From NCBI GenBank assembly GCA_003550325.1, contig QKWP01000105.1, forward strand, positions 410,605 to 474,604: a stretch of 64,000 nucleotides of DNA, read 5' to 3'. A program made the translations under genes and the position numbers. The DNA is from Gigaspora rosea (Eukaryota > Glomeromycota > Glomeromycetes > Diversisporales > Gigasporaceae). Shown here piece by piece: positions 22,111-34,597 of the stretch; the stretch's first letter is position 1; each line of letters begins with the position of its first letter. Below the pieces are notes generated by a model. The model had not been told where the DNA came from. It worked only from the letters and a program-made list of their open reading frames with translations, and did no database searches.

Positions 22111-23379
22111 TTAAATTTTAATTATATACTATATATAATCGAGATTTAAGATTTCTTAGTTAAATTAGTGTTTCGAGTTGGTGTTTATTTTATATAAACC
22201 CTTCTATAGTAATTAAGTTACGATACCAGATTATATGATTTTAGAAGTTGTATTGTTTTATATATTATCAATCTAGTTTATATCTTCTAGAAGCATATAT
22301 AATCTAGTTACTGTTAACGATCTTTTATCAAGTGAATATTGTTTATATTTAAAGTATAAACAAAAAAAAAAGCAAATTAATATGTTCATTATAAAAAACA
22401 ATATTTACTAGTAGATGATAAAAATATAATTAAAAGTTATTCTTCTATCTAAAATAATTGACATAGCAATCGATAATTATAGATTGATCTCAAGAATTAA
22501 TCCCAATATGATTAGCAAGTATATATAACAATGCTCAAACATAATTATATTTATATTTGGCAATGGTTTATATATGCCTAATAATTTTAATCAAGATAGT
22601 AATTCATGTTCATACGAAAAGCGAATTAGAAATGAATCATCAACATTTAAAAGTAATGAATGATCATATTTTTTAGCAGAAGAATATGAAATATTCCAGA
22701 TTAGTAAAAACATTAAACATAAATTTTTATAAAACAAAAAAAACCAAAATTTTCAAAATAAACGGTATTAAATATTATTGTTAGATTAGGTAAACAAGCA
22801 CAAAATTATTAATATTTCTATAGTATTTATCCTTATTTATTTCAAAACCTCAATAATAATCTATATGTTTTATTTTACATATAATTCTATGTCTAATTTC
22901 ACATCTACATCTAATTCTATATCTAATTCTATGTCTAATTCTATAATTAATTCTCAAACTAACTTACACGACTATTATTTTAATATAATTTAATATACAT
23001 CATAAACTATTATATTTTAAAAGCTTCTATTTTTATTATCATTGTTACTTTTTTTGTACAAGAGATTTTATCAACAAGTAGTGGCTAATTACTTATAACT
23101 TTGATTAGTGAGGTATAATATGAAAGTTGTTGGATTAAGTTGAATATGTTGTAGGGCAAGGTGATGACTTCTAATAATTTTCAAGTTTAACTGATATAAA
23201 ACGATAAAACATATATAAAACAATCTTTAATTAATTGTATAACAATCTACAAGATCGGGGCACTCAGGATGCTAGTGCGCATGTAACTGTATATCTAAAT
23301 TTATATAATAATCTACATTATGTATATTGTTTACTTATTTACATTTTTTGACCAATTAAAACAAATGTCTGCCATGCTA
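22111..23379. other. Intergenic, no gene; short 'TCTAATTCTATG' tandem
   Basis: Very AT-rich. At about 22885-22965 a 12-bp word 'TCTAATTCTATG' repeats 5-6 times imperfectly. Nothing else recognised. Confidence 0.45.
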
Positions 23380-23870
23380 ATTTTGCCGTAGTTTTTGCTT
23401 TCGTTGGTGCTTGTGATTTTGCTATGGTTTTCGTACTTGTAATTTTACTATAGCTTTTAGTGTCGTTGAAGATTGTGATTTCGTTATGGGTTTTGGTATA
23501 GTTGATGCTTGTAATTTTACTATGGCTCTGGTGTTGAGGTTTGTGATTTCACTGTGTCATTAGTATTTGCAGATTTGCCAAAGCTTTTTTTGTCGTTGGT
23601 ATTTGTGATTTTGACTTGGCATTGGTGCTTGTGATTTTGCTATGGTTTGGTGCTTGTGATTTTTTATAGCTCTTTTGTCATTGGTATTTGTGATTTTATC
23701 ATCATAGAGCTCTCTTTGTCTTTGGTGCTTGTGATTTTATATTGGTTTTCAACATTGTAGTTTTCGGTATTATTTATATTTGTGATTTCGCTATGACTTT
23801 CTATGTCTTGGTTTTTGTGATTTCGCTATAGTTTTCTGTATTATTTCTTGATTTTGCCAAATTTTGTTTC
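23380..23870. repeat. Degenerate minisatellite ('GTTGGTGCTTGTGATTTTGCTATGG')
   Basis: Roughly 40-bp irregular units built on 'TTGGTGCTTGTGATTT' and 'GCTATGGTTTT', about a dozen times. The same vocabulary reversed occurs at 52700-53180 ('CACCAACGACAAAG'). It may be the fossil of a repeat-coding region, but no frame stays open. Confidence 0.6.
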
Positions 23871-24029
23871 ATATCGATGATTCAAATATATGTTGCGCAA
23901 CATAGGTAACTTAATCAAATAAAATACCTTTAATTTAATAATCATAAGGCCTAAAGGTTAGAGTTAGGGTCAGTTTTTATTATATTAAGTTTTGGATAGG
24001 GTTTTATTTTATTTTATTTTATTTTTTTT

Positions 24030-24800
24030 TTTATATTAAGGTGACTACTTAGATATTCTAGCACTTTATTGGTACAAGCAGGTTGGCCCGGTTAGCATAA
24101 TCAAGCCACATATTACATTTGTATAACGAGAGTACAGCTAGTTACACGTACAACTTTTGGTTATCTAATTTAAATAGTCTGCCCGAAGTTCTATACTAGA
24201 TGCCATACTTGCAACCCAACTAGAAGATTGCCTATTTAAACTCTTTGCTTCTACCCATGTTCTATGTTCTTTCCAATATGTCCTTTCATGAGTAATTTGC
24301 TATAAAGTAGGGTTCCAACATCCAATCTGGTTAACCGTCCAACTGATCAATCGAACCGAAAAAAACGTCAACCGAATCACAATTTTGACAAACCGGTTTA
24401 AATATGCCAACCGGATTAATATAACACAAACGGGTCACCCATTGAAAACGGGTAATCCGATTTCTTTTATTATGTTGACCTGCAACGATATTTCTCATTA
24501 CGGCGCGCTTGTCAAATTTAACTAATTTTTTGTCCTCAAATTTAAGTTTTGGGAACAAAATTATTTTTACAAATGCACCGTAATATATAGGTAATTGGGT
24601 ATTTGGGTCACCCGATTAGCATTACCTGATTACAATCGAGTGACCCATTTTTAATTGGATAATCAGTTTAAGTTTCGGATAACCGGTTCCAATCAGTTTT
24701 CATCCGACGGGTCACGGTTAGAGATTTTCAATCCGGTTTGGAACCCTACTATAAAGTACTCTGAGGCTTTAGCCAAATACCTATTAAAGGGCATTTGCCT
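24030..24800 (-). repeat. Degraded relative of the 1-kb SINE-like family 1, split by a hAT MITE
   Basis: 24125-24260 aligns with 4890-5020: 'GAGAGTACA(A/G)CTAG(C/T)', 'ACACGTACA', 'CATACTAGATGCCATA', 'GCAACCCAACTA', 'ATTGCCTATTTAAAC'. The right half beyond 24749 continues the host sequence after the insertion. Much older than the copy at 4817. Confidence 0.55.
24308..24748. mobile_element. 441-bp hAT-type MITE
   Basis: Ends TAGGGTTCCAA...TTGGAACCCTA and a perfect 8-bp target duplication CTATAAAG (24300-24307 and 24749-24756), diagnostic of hAT-superfamily insertion. The interior has repeated 'AACCGG' and 'CCGATT' words. The 75-codon ORF inside is not a gene. Confidence 0.9.
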
Positions 24801-25665
24801 CTGTGGTAAATAGAGGTTTTAATTATATAGTACTAAATATTTATATGTATGATTATATAATAAATTTTAAATTAAATCGATTTTTCATTAATTAATATAC
24901 AATTGTATAACCGGGATAATTTTTAGTAAAATCATTCAGAATGGTGGTTAGAATTGTTCTAAAAAATAACTAGCAAATAACCCTCGCGTTGCTTTGGGGC
25001 ATCAGTTTTTTTTTAATCTGCTAGAAGAAAAATTGCGAATATGAAAGCATAATTTTTTCTTAAATTCTAATTATAACCGATTATCTAATTATTTACTATA
25101 TCACATAGAGTTTTACTAAAAAGCACATATATTGTTTTATGCTATGTTATACAAAACTATTAGATAGCCAATCAAAATTTAAGATCAGATGTAACATAAA
25201 ATTTTGTTTTTTTGTTTATTTTTTTAAAAAAATATTTATATCTCAAAATTTTGATTATAAATCCATTTTTGGAGTTCTAATAAAAAAAATTTCTTGCTAA
25301 ATTTTGTATATATTAATATTCAAATAAAATTTCAGGCCTTACCCTAATCCTAAAGTAATTAAAATTTATTTTTTGGTTTATAAAAATTTATTTTTGTTTT
25401 TGTTATATAGATTTGCAAATCTAATTAGTAATAATTGTTAATATATTGATATATAAATAAAATCTATAACCTGCTATTCTGTATAGTGCATATAGTTTAA
25501 AACCAACATCATGTAACCAAAGATGGCCAAAATTTTAAAAATTTTTATTATAAAATTTTGTATTACATGAAAAATTAGCCAATTAAATTTTAGTATAATA
25601 AAATATTTTTAAAAAATTTATTTTAGTGACCAAAATTTTAAAAGATATTAAATATTTTAGCTAAT
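24801..25665. other. Intergenic, contains old MITE core fragments
   Basis: AT-rich with no gene. Near 25250-25310 the words 'TATAAATCCATTTTTGGAGTT' and 'TTTCTTGCTAAATTTTG' match the core found at 53440-53757, 54300-54360, 58880 and 60000, so an old copy of that MITE family is probably here. Confidence 0.4.
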
Positions 25666-26030
25666 AAAGAATGTGCCATTTATTACATAATATTTTATAC
25701 TTAATAGCTGCTCTTATTTATGTATAGTATTCACTTTATCTAATTTGGATTGATTAATACAGTTGTACCCCCTAAGTGCATGCTCTTGGAACTATAATAA
25801 AAAAAAAATAAAATGTGCACTTAGAGAGGGTTTGCATTTAGAGGAGTTAAAATTTATAATTGTTATATTGTTTGGGACCAAGAGGGGTGCGCACTTAAAG
25901 AGGTTTTTCATATATTATGCACTTAGAGGGCATGTACTTAAAAGGGTACAACTGTATAATATATAGATATGATTACCACCTCTAACTATGTATCTATGGT
26001 AAAAATTATGTAATAAATAGTATCACCTCT
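25666..26030. mobile_element. MITE with 'GCCATTTATTACATAATATT' ends, interrupted
   Basis: Left 'TGCCATTTATTACATAATAT' and right 'AATTATGTAATAAATAGTA' are inverted. A second copy without the interruption lies at 35226-35394 and shares 'TTATCTAATT(T/C)(G)GATTGATTAAT'. The 195-bp element 25760-25954 is inserted in it. No clear target duplication was found. Confidence 0.65.
25760..25954. mobile_element. 195-bp Tc1/mariner-type MITE nested in another MITE
   Basis: TA at both borders; inverted ends CAGTTGTACCC...GGGTACAACTG. The interior repeats 'GCACTTAGAG' (also 'GCATTTAGAG'). Joining the flanks restores the host MITE sequence found uninterrupted at 35226-35394. The 67-codon ORF here is spurious. 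Confidence 0.85.
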
Positions 26031-26051
26031 AACTTTAGTTTAAGTAAACTA

Positions 26052-26557
26052 AAAACATATCAGCAGATCGGTGTAATTGGTCTTTTTTCGACAAACTGTT
26101 ACATAAAAATTTGCTCCAAAGTAACGTTGAAAAACTAACAAATGAAGTACTTGTTACAACTAACAAAAGAGCCTTTTTGACACCTAGACAAGTTAAAAAA
26201 CCAATAAAACTTAATAAAAAAGCTATGCTAAGCTGTAGAAAGAAGTACTTTTATCGTTTGTTAAAATATTCAGGTGTTTTAAAATGGGTTGGGCATTAAG
26301 AAATGGGTTGGTAACTATCAAGGGTAAATTCAGAGTCTAATTTTCAAAAAAATGGACTGTTTAATATACTTTTGGCTTATAATTAAATACATGAATTTCG
26401 TAATTTTCTACGTATTTAATTATAAATACAAAGCTGGTTAAAAAGGCCGTTTTTGTGAAAATTTGCTTTGTAATAAATTTTCGCATAAAATTTTTTTGAT
26501 AATCCTCAATCATGATTGGTTGAGCTAACATGTTACACCGATTTGCCGATATGTTTT
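26052..26557. mobile_element. 506-bp inverted-terminal-repeat element, unclassified
   Basis: Left 'AAAACATATCAGCAGATCGG' + 'TGTAA' and right 'TTACACCGATTTGCCGATAT' + 'GTTTT' are inverted over about 25 bp. A Lys-rich 62-codon ORF (26111-26299) starts inside; it resembles no family I know and may be chance. Possible TA target site. Confidence 0.65.
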
Positions 26558-26658
26558 ATTCTGTAATAATATAATACAAAGCTTAAATAAAATAATTTTT
26601 TTAATGATAATAATATTATTATTCGTTGTTGTTTTTTATATAGTTATTAAAGGTTATA

Positions 26659-26909
26659 TGGGCTGTTGTTAATAGAAATCAAGCAAATTTTTTTTAGTAA
26701 CTTTTTTTAAAAGTTTAAATCAAAATAACTTAACAAAAACTTGATCAAATTTGATAAAATTTTTTTTAAATTAATTCTATAAGTTTATAAAATTAATTTA
26801 AAAAATTTTTTATCAAATTTGATTAAATTTTTGTTAAGTTATTTTTGTTCAAAATTTCAAAAAAATTTTATTATAAAAAATTTGCTTGATTTCTATTAAC
26901 TCACGCCCA
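26659..26909. mobile_element. 251-bp full-length palindromic MITE ('TGGGCTG' tips), copy 1
   Basis: TA-flanked (26657-26658, 26910-26911). The whole element folds back on itself: 'GTTAATAGAAATCAAGCAAA' on the left arm is matched by its complement on the right, centred near 26785 in 'AATTAATTCTATAAG'. Tips resemble those at 61247-61516 and, less closely, 47384-47562, but the inner arms differ. Confidence 0.8.
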
Positions 26910-27414
26910 TATAATATTGGTTCTAAACTATATGCAATAGCAAGAATAAAAATTTTATTGCCTCAAATATTTTTTATTTTTCATTTTTTTTTTTGGCTTT
27001 TTGTTTTGTCTCAAATAAACCTAATTTTGGTTCAAATAAATCCTCAAATAAACTCAGTTTTGGTTTAAATGATCCTCAAATAAACCCAGTCTTGGTTCAA
27101 ATAAATCTGGTTATAATTAAATAAAACTGGTCTTGGTTCAAATAAATCTAATTTAGTTTGTTTAAACCCAATTTTGGTTTAAATAAACCCAATTTGATTC
27201 AAATAAGCATGGTTTTGGTTCTAATTTAGGTTTAAACAATAAGTTACAAAAATAGACCTTGTGTAATATTATGCTACATTAGCAGTATATAACAAAAATT
27301 TATTTTGCGAAAATAATATATTGGTTCTTTGTATAACCTATATGCATATTTATATTATACAAATTATGTTATACAAATAAAACCATATTTGTATCTTAAT
27401 ATATTAGATTTAGC

Positions 27415-29441
27415 ATGCAACAAGTTCTGACGATCTCTCATACCAAATTTTTCAAGAACACCGATCTACGAAAACTCTATAGTTAACATGTCTATACACA
27501 ACAAAACTTCACCAAGCTGCTGTCGGGTACAAAGTCCATTCACTAGATGTTCTGCGCCTGAAATAGAGTTGAAAAAGATTTGCAGACTTTTAAGTGAGGC
27601 ACCTTGGCGGGTTTGGTACTATTGAGCAAAGACGTAGTAGAGAAACTCTGGAGCTTTGTCAAGTTCTATGGATATGAAAGTAGAAGTAGAGGCTTGGTTA
27701 GATATGTTATTCTATACAGTGTAACTCCTTCAAACTCCTTTAAGTTTGGTAGTTTTCCCCGAGCTCCTTTGGTCTTTTCGAAATTTCAAAAAGTGGGCAC
27801 TTCAGTTTACCTCCTCCAAAAGATCGGCAGTATTTACTCCTTCCAAATTAGGATAGCGCCTTTCGAATTGGAATCGACGTCACGAGTGAGGTCCGTTTCT
27901 GCGTATGAGATAAACAAAAAGGACGTGTCAGAGGTCGGGAGGGATGACATAATGAAATTTCTTTCTAGAACATTCCATTAGGCGTATAGATTTTTTCTTT
28001 TTCTTTCTCTTGATATACATATAGTATATGGTATAAGGCATTTCCTTGTACAATACTACTTTACTGAAACTTAAAAAAAAGTATATATGTTTTTATAATA
28101 AAATAATAATATTTTGAAAATATAATAAATATGCTTTTATATAAAAAAATATTTTAATAATGTTTTTATAATATATTAATAATATAATAAAAATTTTAAA
28201 AATAAAATAAAAATTTAAATCTGTTTCAAAAATATTATAAAATTATTATAAAAACATTATTATTATATTTTAAAAATAGTTTAAAATAAGCTTTTTAAAA
28301 ATGTTTTTAAAACATTATTTTAATATTATCAAAATTATTATAAAAACATTATTATTATTATTTAAAAATAACTTAAAATAAACTTTTAAAAATGTTTTTA
28401 ATACATTATTAAAAATATTGTAAAAATATTATTATTATATTTTAAAAAAAAATTTAAATAATTTTTTTAAAATATTTTTAATACATTATTTTAATATTAT
28501 TAAAAATATTATAAAAACATTATTATTATATTTTAAAAATATATTAAAATAAGTTTTTTAAAAATATTTTTTAAACCAAAATTATTTTTAAAAAATGCTT
28601 ATATCTCGTAATTTTGCTTATGAAACCATCCTTCGTATTTTAACAAAAAATCTTTTTTGCAAGATTTTGGGGTAAACACATTTGTCTAAATCATTATATT
28701 ATTGATTTGTTTTATTTATATTATATTTAATATTATAAAATATATTATAATATAATATATTTATATAATATAAATATTTATATTATACTATAAATATGAA
28801 ATTTATTTAGTTTAATAATGTTTTAAAAATGTTGTTATTAATATTACTAAAACAGTTTTAATATATATCATTTATATTATTATTATTAACTTATAACTAG
28901 TAATTATTATGTTTTTTAAAATATAATAAAAACATAATAGATATATAATCATAATATTTTTAATTTTTTTATAGTTTCAGTAAAGTATATAATTTTTATA
29001 GTCTTGCACAGGCATTGATAGTGCTATTATGTATTTCTTTCTTTTTGCTTTTTTTCTCTTTCTTTTTATTTTTATCTTTTTTGTCGAATTTGGTTTGTCG
29101 TTTAGGTAGTAGTTAGTATTTCCTCATTTTATTTTTCCTTTTATTTTTTCTCCTTTTTTGTTATAGTTTTTCTTATAGTAGGTTCTTTCTACTAGAAAGA
29201 TTAGGGGAAAAGTCTAAAAAGAAAGCAATCTTGATATGGTTAGCATGTGCCAGCCGGTGATAAGAGGGAACACATTCTCAGTAAGTTGAGAATCCGAATT
29301 GAGACAAAACTTTGCTAGGCGGGTTGCACTTGGATAAAATCGGGTGAGTTTCTGTTAGAATAGAATGTATGTATGTAAAACGCAGTCGTATAATAAAGTC
29401 TACAGACACAGAAAGCAGGATTGCCGAATTTTTTAAAAAAA
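27415..29441 (+). mobile_element. Long non-coding poly-A retroposon, copy b (2.0 kb)
   Basis: Perfect 14-bp target duplication ATATTAGATTTAGC at 27401-27414 and 29442-29455. The 3' end carries AATAAAG, 'GCAGGATTGCCGAA' and an A-tract. Blocks shared with copies a, c and d include 'CTCCAAAAGATCGGCAGTAT' and 'CCGAATTGAGACAAA'. It contains an expanded AT-rich stretch (28070-28990). The 125-codon ORF at 27604 falls in shared noncoding sequence and is not conserved in the other copies. Confidence 0.85.
28240..28570. repeat. AT-rich tandem repeat, about 3-4 units of roughly 105 bp, inside retroposon b
   Basis: 'TTATAAAAACATTATTATTA' recurs near 28250, 28335, 28420 and 28510, followed each time by 'TTTTAAAAATA' and 'TTTTTAAAAATGTTTTTAA'. 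Probably expanded after insertion of the retroposon. Confidence 0.6.
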
Positions 29442-29654
29442 ATATTAGATTTAGCCAATTTTACCGTAACACACATTAGTGTTTTAATATATAGATTAGA
29501 TTATTAATTTTGTATAATGTTATACAAGTATGAAATAATAATGTCTAAAATTAGTTATTATAATAACTAAATTAATTTTTTATTAAGTAAACTAAATGGT
29601 ATTTTGCTATTTCCACTATAGTTACACAAGATTTTCTATTTTTAGAATTCAAAA

Positions 29655-30030
29655 TAATATTTGCACTTGTGTTACACAAAGGCCTAGTGCATTGTTTTTG
29701 CAAAAATAATTTTTGGTTACACGCTGCTAATGTTGTGTAATATTACACAAGTCTTATTTTGGTAACCTAACCCTGGGTCAGCCAGCATTAAGCTTAATGC
29801 TGGTGAGCATTATCATGATAATCCTCCCAGTGGGTTAAATATAATTCTAGCCTACCCTAACTTTAAATCTAGGTTCCAAGCGACATCCAATCACAGTACT
29901 TATATTGGTTATACAACATATGCAGTACATTACACAAGGTCACAGTGTAGTGTTTTCACAAAAATATTTTTGGTTACATACCGTTAATGTCATGTAATAT
30001 TACACAAGTCTTGTTTTGGTAACCTAAATC
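29655..30030 (+). repeat. Pair of ~108-bp direct repeats
   Basis: 29655-29770 and 29922-30030 match: 'TTACACAAGG', 'CAAAAATAATTTTTGGTTAC', 'TGTAATATTACACAAGTCTT', 'TTTTGGTAACCTAA'. Between them lies a small hairpin, CCAGCATTAAGCTTAATGCTGG, near 29783. Function unknown. Confidence 0.6.
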
Positions 30031-30230
30031 AATTTGGTCAATTGAAAAAATTAAAATTATAAGGCCATGCAAATAAAATTAATTGGTTCTCGTTACATCT
30101 TAAGACCCAAGGGCACCCGGCACTCGGGTGTTATTGTTATTATCTAAAAAAATGTTATATAAATTTTTTAAATAGGATTTTGCACCACGGTGCACCCCTT
30201 AACATAATCAAGTAATCACATACCGTATAT

Positions 30231-31980
30231 TAGAGATGATGATCGATGCTAATATAATCGATTGCTTAATTGGATCAATCGTAATCAATTATAAATTTTT
30301 TTGTTCGAACCAATCGAATGATCGATCATAGAGTTGTTGTTCGATTATACTTAATCAGTATCACGGGCTAAAAGTAATATATTGAAAACTATATAAAATT
30401 GCTTAGACCATATGCATGCACGCATGCATATATTCATGCGCTATGAAGTATCTTAACACGCGTAAACTAATGTTTAAATCGACCTCGGTGCACTAATTAA
30501 AAATGACAGGAATGAACTTTATATAATAAGCATCATTCTAACCCCATAGTCTCTAATGTTAAGGCCTAACCCTAAATTTTTATCTCACGCACTTAGTTTA
30601 TTTACCAAATCGGATTTTGCATTATCCACGCAAATAAGTAACATAAGGCATTCATTTTTTTCCAAAATTAGCAGAAGTGGGAGCATTGTTATAAAAATGG
30701 AGCTGGAGTTGAGAAAGATGAATATAAAGCATTTATACTATATATTATCAAAGATAGAGAATGTTATGGGAACAAAATAACGTTAGTTGTTGTTATCTTC
30801 ATGGAAATGGAGTTAAAAAAGATGCACATAGGACATTCGTTTATGCTCAAAAATCAGCAGAGATGGGTATGTTATGGGAATATATAGTGTTTGGAAGTTA
30901 TTATCTGGATGGAATTGGAACTAAAAGAGATTAACATTAATACATTCATTTATTATCAAAAAGCTGCAAATATGGATTGTCTTCTGGCAATAAGTATGGT
31001 TGGACATTGTTATCGAAATGGAATTGAGGTAATGAGACGTACAAAAAGCTAAAGAATGGCGCCAGATGTATTTTATTTTTATACCACAATTATAGTTCAT
31101 ATATTTCCTTTTAATAACTAATTAAAAAAAACCATTAGAGAAAAGTATTGATATGTATCTAATTTATTAAGCTAACAATGACGTTGATCTATATTTTAAT
31201 CAATTATATAAAAGGTGCCTAATTAACTAATTGATACTTTCTCTCTTTTTACTAAATACAACAATACAAAAATGAGATGCCGTGAATGAAGTCACGTGGC
31301 ATCCATTTGTCACAAGACCACAAACTGGGTCCATGACCATAGAATTGAGAGGGCTAGGTATGAGGTATTGATAACAGAATTTATGATAAAGGAGAACGAA
31401 TAAGAATGAGGTATTGCGTGGGAATATGGTTTGACTGAAGTATGAGGTAATAGCGACGAAGGTTGGGTAAGGATAGGTATTGCAGAAGAAATAGTTCATT
31501 GAATTAGATAAGTATAAGGTCAAGAGAGATAGTTATTTAAGGAGTAAGGAGTAGAAGATTGTTCTCTCTCTTTTGCTTTTGTTACTAGTCTGATGCAAGT
31601 CTAGCTTTGTCGTTAGTACCCGTCCACCTACCGCTAGAAGGAAGTTTCAGTAGCATGGGCTAACTTACGGAAAGATCAATGACCAGATGGATGTCCCGGG
31701 TAGCTATAATTTCAACGGGTCACCTGGGTCACCCGCGGGTGACCCGAGTGAGGCCTACCCGGGTCAGAACACTATGATTAAGGTATCGATTTATTGTATG
31801 CGATCAATCAAAGCAATATGACTAATTAAAACATGTAATCGATCATGACCGATCAAGGCATAGTGATCGATCAGAGCAACATGACCGGTCAAGACATAGT
31901 GATAGATCAAAGTATCGATCCATTATGCATATAATCGATCAATGATCGATTAACGAAAATTTGATCGATTTCCATCTCTA
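30231..31980 (+). mobile_element. 1.75-kb non-autonomous hAT-like element carrying a Sel1 fragment
   Basis: Ends TAGAGATG...CATCTCTA with near-identical 8-bp flanks CCGTATAT (30223-30230) and CCATATAT (31981-31988). Dense GATCGAT/ATCGAT words fill both subterminal zones (30240-30350, 31790-31970), as typical of hAT transposase binding regions. The interior has no transposase; it holds a Sel1-repeat gene remnant (30620-31050) and a GC-rich patch (31670-31765, 'GGTCACCCGCGGGTGACCCG'). Confidence 0.7.
30620..31050 (+). pseudogene. Sel1-repeat gene fragment inside a hAT-like element
   Basis: Plus-strand phrases CYKNGAGVEKDEYKAFILY (about 30690), CYLHGNGVKKD then AQKSAEMG (about 30795) and GSYYLDGIGTKRD (about 30895) match Sel1-like repeats in order and at Sel1 spacing. 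Frame changes and stops separate them. It is better preserved than the fragment at 21660. Confidence 0.65.
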
Positions 31981-32290
31981 CCATATATACTAATATAAAA
32001 TAACATTTGACTTTTTTAAAAAAATTGACCCGGCCGGGTTATGAGAACCAATTTTATTTATTTGCGTGGCCTAATATACAACATTATATTAAGGAAAAAT
32101 CTAGAAAGTGCATCCATGTATTTTGTGCCCCCTAATGTACTAATAATTAATTTTGTATAAAGTTAGATTAGGGTTAGGATTAGGGTTGGGGTTAGGATTA
32201 AAATTAGTACAAAATCGTGAGAGGATCATTTTTTGTTAGAAGCACATTAGAGGTTACCCTAGTAAAATTTTGAGATATCAAAATAGGGAG

Positions 32291-32576
32291 TAGGGTTCCG
32301 CAATTTGATTTGATCTTCAAATATTTGAATTAAATATTTGATCAAATTCAAATTCAAATTTGACTATATTTGATTTGATCAAATTCAAATATGGCCAAAT
32401 TTGATTTGATTTAACAAATATTTGATTTGATTTGAAAATTACTATTAAAAATTCAAATTCAAATCAAATTCAAATTCAAATATTTGAATCAAATCAAATT
32501 CAAATCAGGGTCAATTTGATTTGATCAAATTCAAATTGATCCAATATTTGATTTGATTTGAATTTGAGGAACCCTA
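32291..32576 (+). mobile_element. 286-bp hAT MITE made of 'AAATTTGATTTGAT' words, copy A
   Basis: TAGGGTTCCGCAATTTGATT...GAATTTGAGGAACCCTA with a perfect 8-bp duplication ATAGGGAG (32283-32290, 32577-32584). The interior is almost wholly TTTGATTTGA/TCAAATCAAA and self-complementary. Near-identical copies lie at 39591 and 51867. Confidence 0.95.
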
Positions 32577-32639
32577 ATAGGGAGCACAAAGTGCATGGAG
32601 CACTTATATTAAAGTCTAAAAATAAAACTTTTAGTGTAA

Positions 32640-34320
32640 GGGTATAGACATTTATTACCTGATATTTTAGGGGGGGTCAGAGAAATTATCAGGTGCTATA
32701 TAATATAGTATTATTAGCCTATCAGAATTGCCCAAAATAACTATATAAAATTTTTAATAATAATAATTAAAAATATAAAAATTTTATTTAATTAATTCTA
32801 ACTTTATGCACTAAGTAAACATGTATAGCATTTAAAAATACATCAAAACGGCATAATTGTTTTTATTTTACTTGAAATTTAGAGAATAGATGCATAATTT
32901 TGGATTTTTGATCAAAAAAGTCAAATTTAAGCATCTTTTCTCCAAATTTCAAGTAAAATAAAAACAACTCTTTCGATTTAATGTATTTTTAGGTGCTGAA
33001 CAAGTTTACTTAATCCTTTAAGTTAAAATTATTTAGTAAAATATTATGAATCATAAGATTTTATTAAATTTTATTAATAAATTCTATAAAATCTTATTAT
33101 TCACCAAATTTTACTAATTAATTCTAACTTAATGCATTAAGTAAACTTGTTCAGCACCTATTAATACATTAAATCAGCAGAGTTGTTTTTATTTTACTTG
33201 AAATTTGGAGAAAAGATGCTTAAATTTGACTTTTTTGATCAAAAATCCAAAATTATGCATCTATTATCCAAATTTCAAGTAAAATAAAACTAACCCTGCC
33301 GATTTGATGTATTTTTAGGTGCTGTACATGTTTACTTAGTGCATAAAGTTAGAATTAATTAATAAAAATTTGTGTATTATAAGATTTTATAAAATTTTAT
33401 TAATAAAATTCTATAAAATCTTATGATTCATAAAATTTTACTAATTAATTCTAACTTAATGCACTAAGTAAACTTGTTCAGCACCTAAAAATACATTAAA
33501 TCGGCAGGGTTGTTTTTATTTTACTTGAAATTTGGAGAAAAGATGCATAAATTTGACTTTTTTGATCAAAAATCCAAAATTATGCATCTATTCTCCAAAT
33601 TTCAAGTAAAATAAAAATAACCCTGCCGATTTGATGTATTTTTAGGTGCTGTACATGTTTACTTAGTGCATAAAGTTAGAATTAATTAATAAAAATTTGT
33701 GTATTATAAGATTTTATAAAATTTTATTAATAAAATTCTATAAAATCTTATGATTCATAAAATTTTACTAATTAATTCTAACTTAATGCACTAAGTAAAC
33801 TTGTTCAGCACCTAAAAATACATTAAATCGGCAGGGTTGTTTTTATTTTACTTGAAATTTGGAGAAAAGATGCATAAATTTGGATTTTTGATCAAAAAAG
33901 TCAAATTTAAGCATCTTTTCTCCAAATTTCAAGTAAAATAAAAACAACCCTGCCGATTTAATGTATTTTTAGGTGCTGAACAAGTTTACTTAGTGTATTA
34001 TGTTAGAATTATTTAGTAAAATTTTATGAATCATAAGATTTTATAGAATTTTATTAATAAAATTCTATAAAATCTTATGATTCACAAAATTTTACTAATT
34101 AATTCTAACTTTATGCACTAAGTAAACTTGTTCAGCACCAAAAAATATATAGAAACATATTATCTTTGGGCCAGTTTGCAGACTTCAAACCAAATCTGAA
34201 CCAAACTGGGTTCGGTCTGTATATATTATTTGCTTGAATTTGATTGGCTAGTTTAGTATCAGGTGAGGGGAGGGGATACCCTCTTAAGAGGTGGAAATCA
34301 CCTGATAAATGTCTATACCC
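32640..34320. mobile_element. 1.68-kb PIF/Harbinger-like element packed with a palindromic satellite
   Basis: Inverted ends GGGTATAGACATTTAT...ATAAATGTCTATACCC, flanked by TAA on both sides. The subterminal parts share 'CAGGTG' and G-runs in inverted order. No transposase. Most of the interior is the 327-bp satellite array 32790-34140. Confidence 0.75.
32790..34140. repeat. 327-bp satellite, 4 units, each made of two palindromes (array 1)
   Basis: The word GC(A)CTAAGTAAAC starts at about 32818, 33133, 33461, 33788 and 34115, giving 315, 328, 327 and 327 bp spacing. Each unit has palindrome A centred on TTTTTGATCAAAAA, with arms through 'GGTTGTTTTTATTTTACTTG', and palindrome B centred on TTTTATTAATAAAA. 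A second array of the same unit is at 43130-44545. Confidence 0.9.
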
Positions 34321-34597
34321 TAACCATGGTGGAAATAGCAAAATACTATGGTGGAAATAGGCATTTTTTATAATTATTGTTACAGATTATAATTTAAAAT
34401 GAAATCTATATTTTTTATTTAATTAGCTAACCTTCTAAAATATACCAATATTTGTTTATTATAACTTTTTTTAAAACTAACCCTAATCCTAAATTCTAAT
34501 TCTAAAAAATGCAACTCAAAAAAATTTAGTTTTTGGATTTTATACTATAATTTCATTTTAATTTGGATTTTATTATAATTTGTTACAATTATTAATT

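Noticed and set aside
27604-27981. 125-codon plus-strand ORF
   Set aside because: It lies in retroposon copy b, in sequence shared with copies a, c and d where the frame is not kept; no recognisable domain.
31227-31523. 98-codon minus ORF inside the 30231-31980 element
   Set aside because: No domain or family resemblance; the region has degenerate GAGGTAT-type repeats and the ORF is probably chance.
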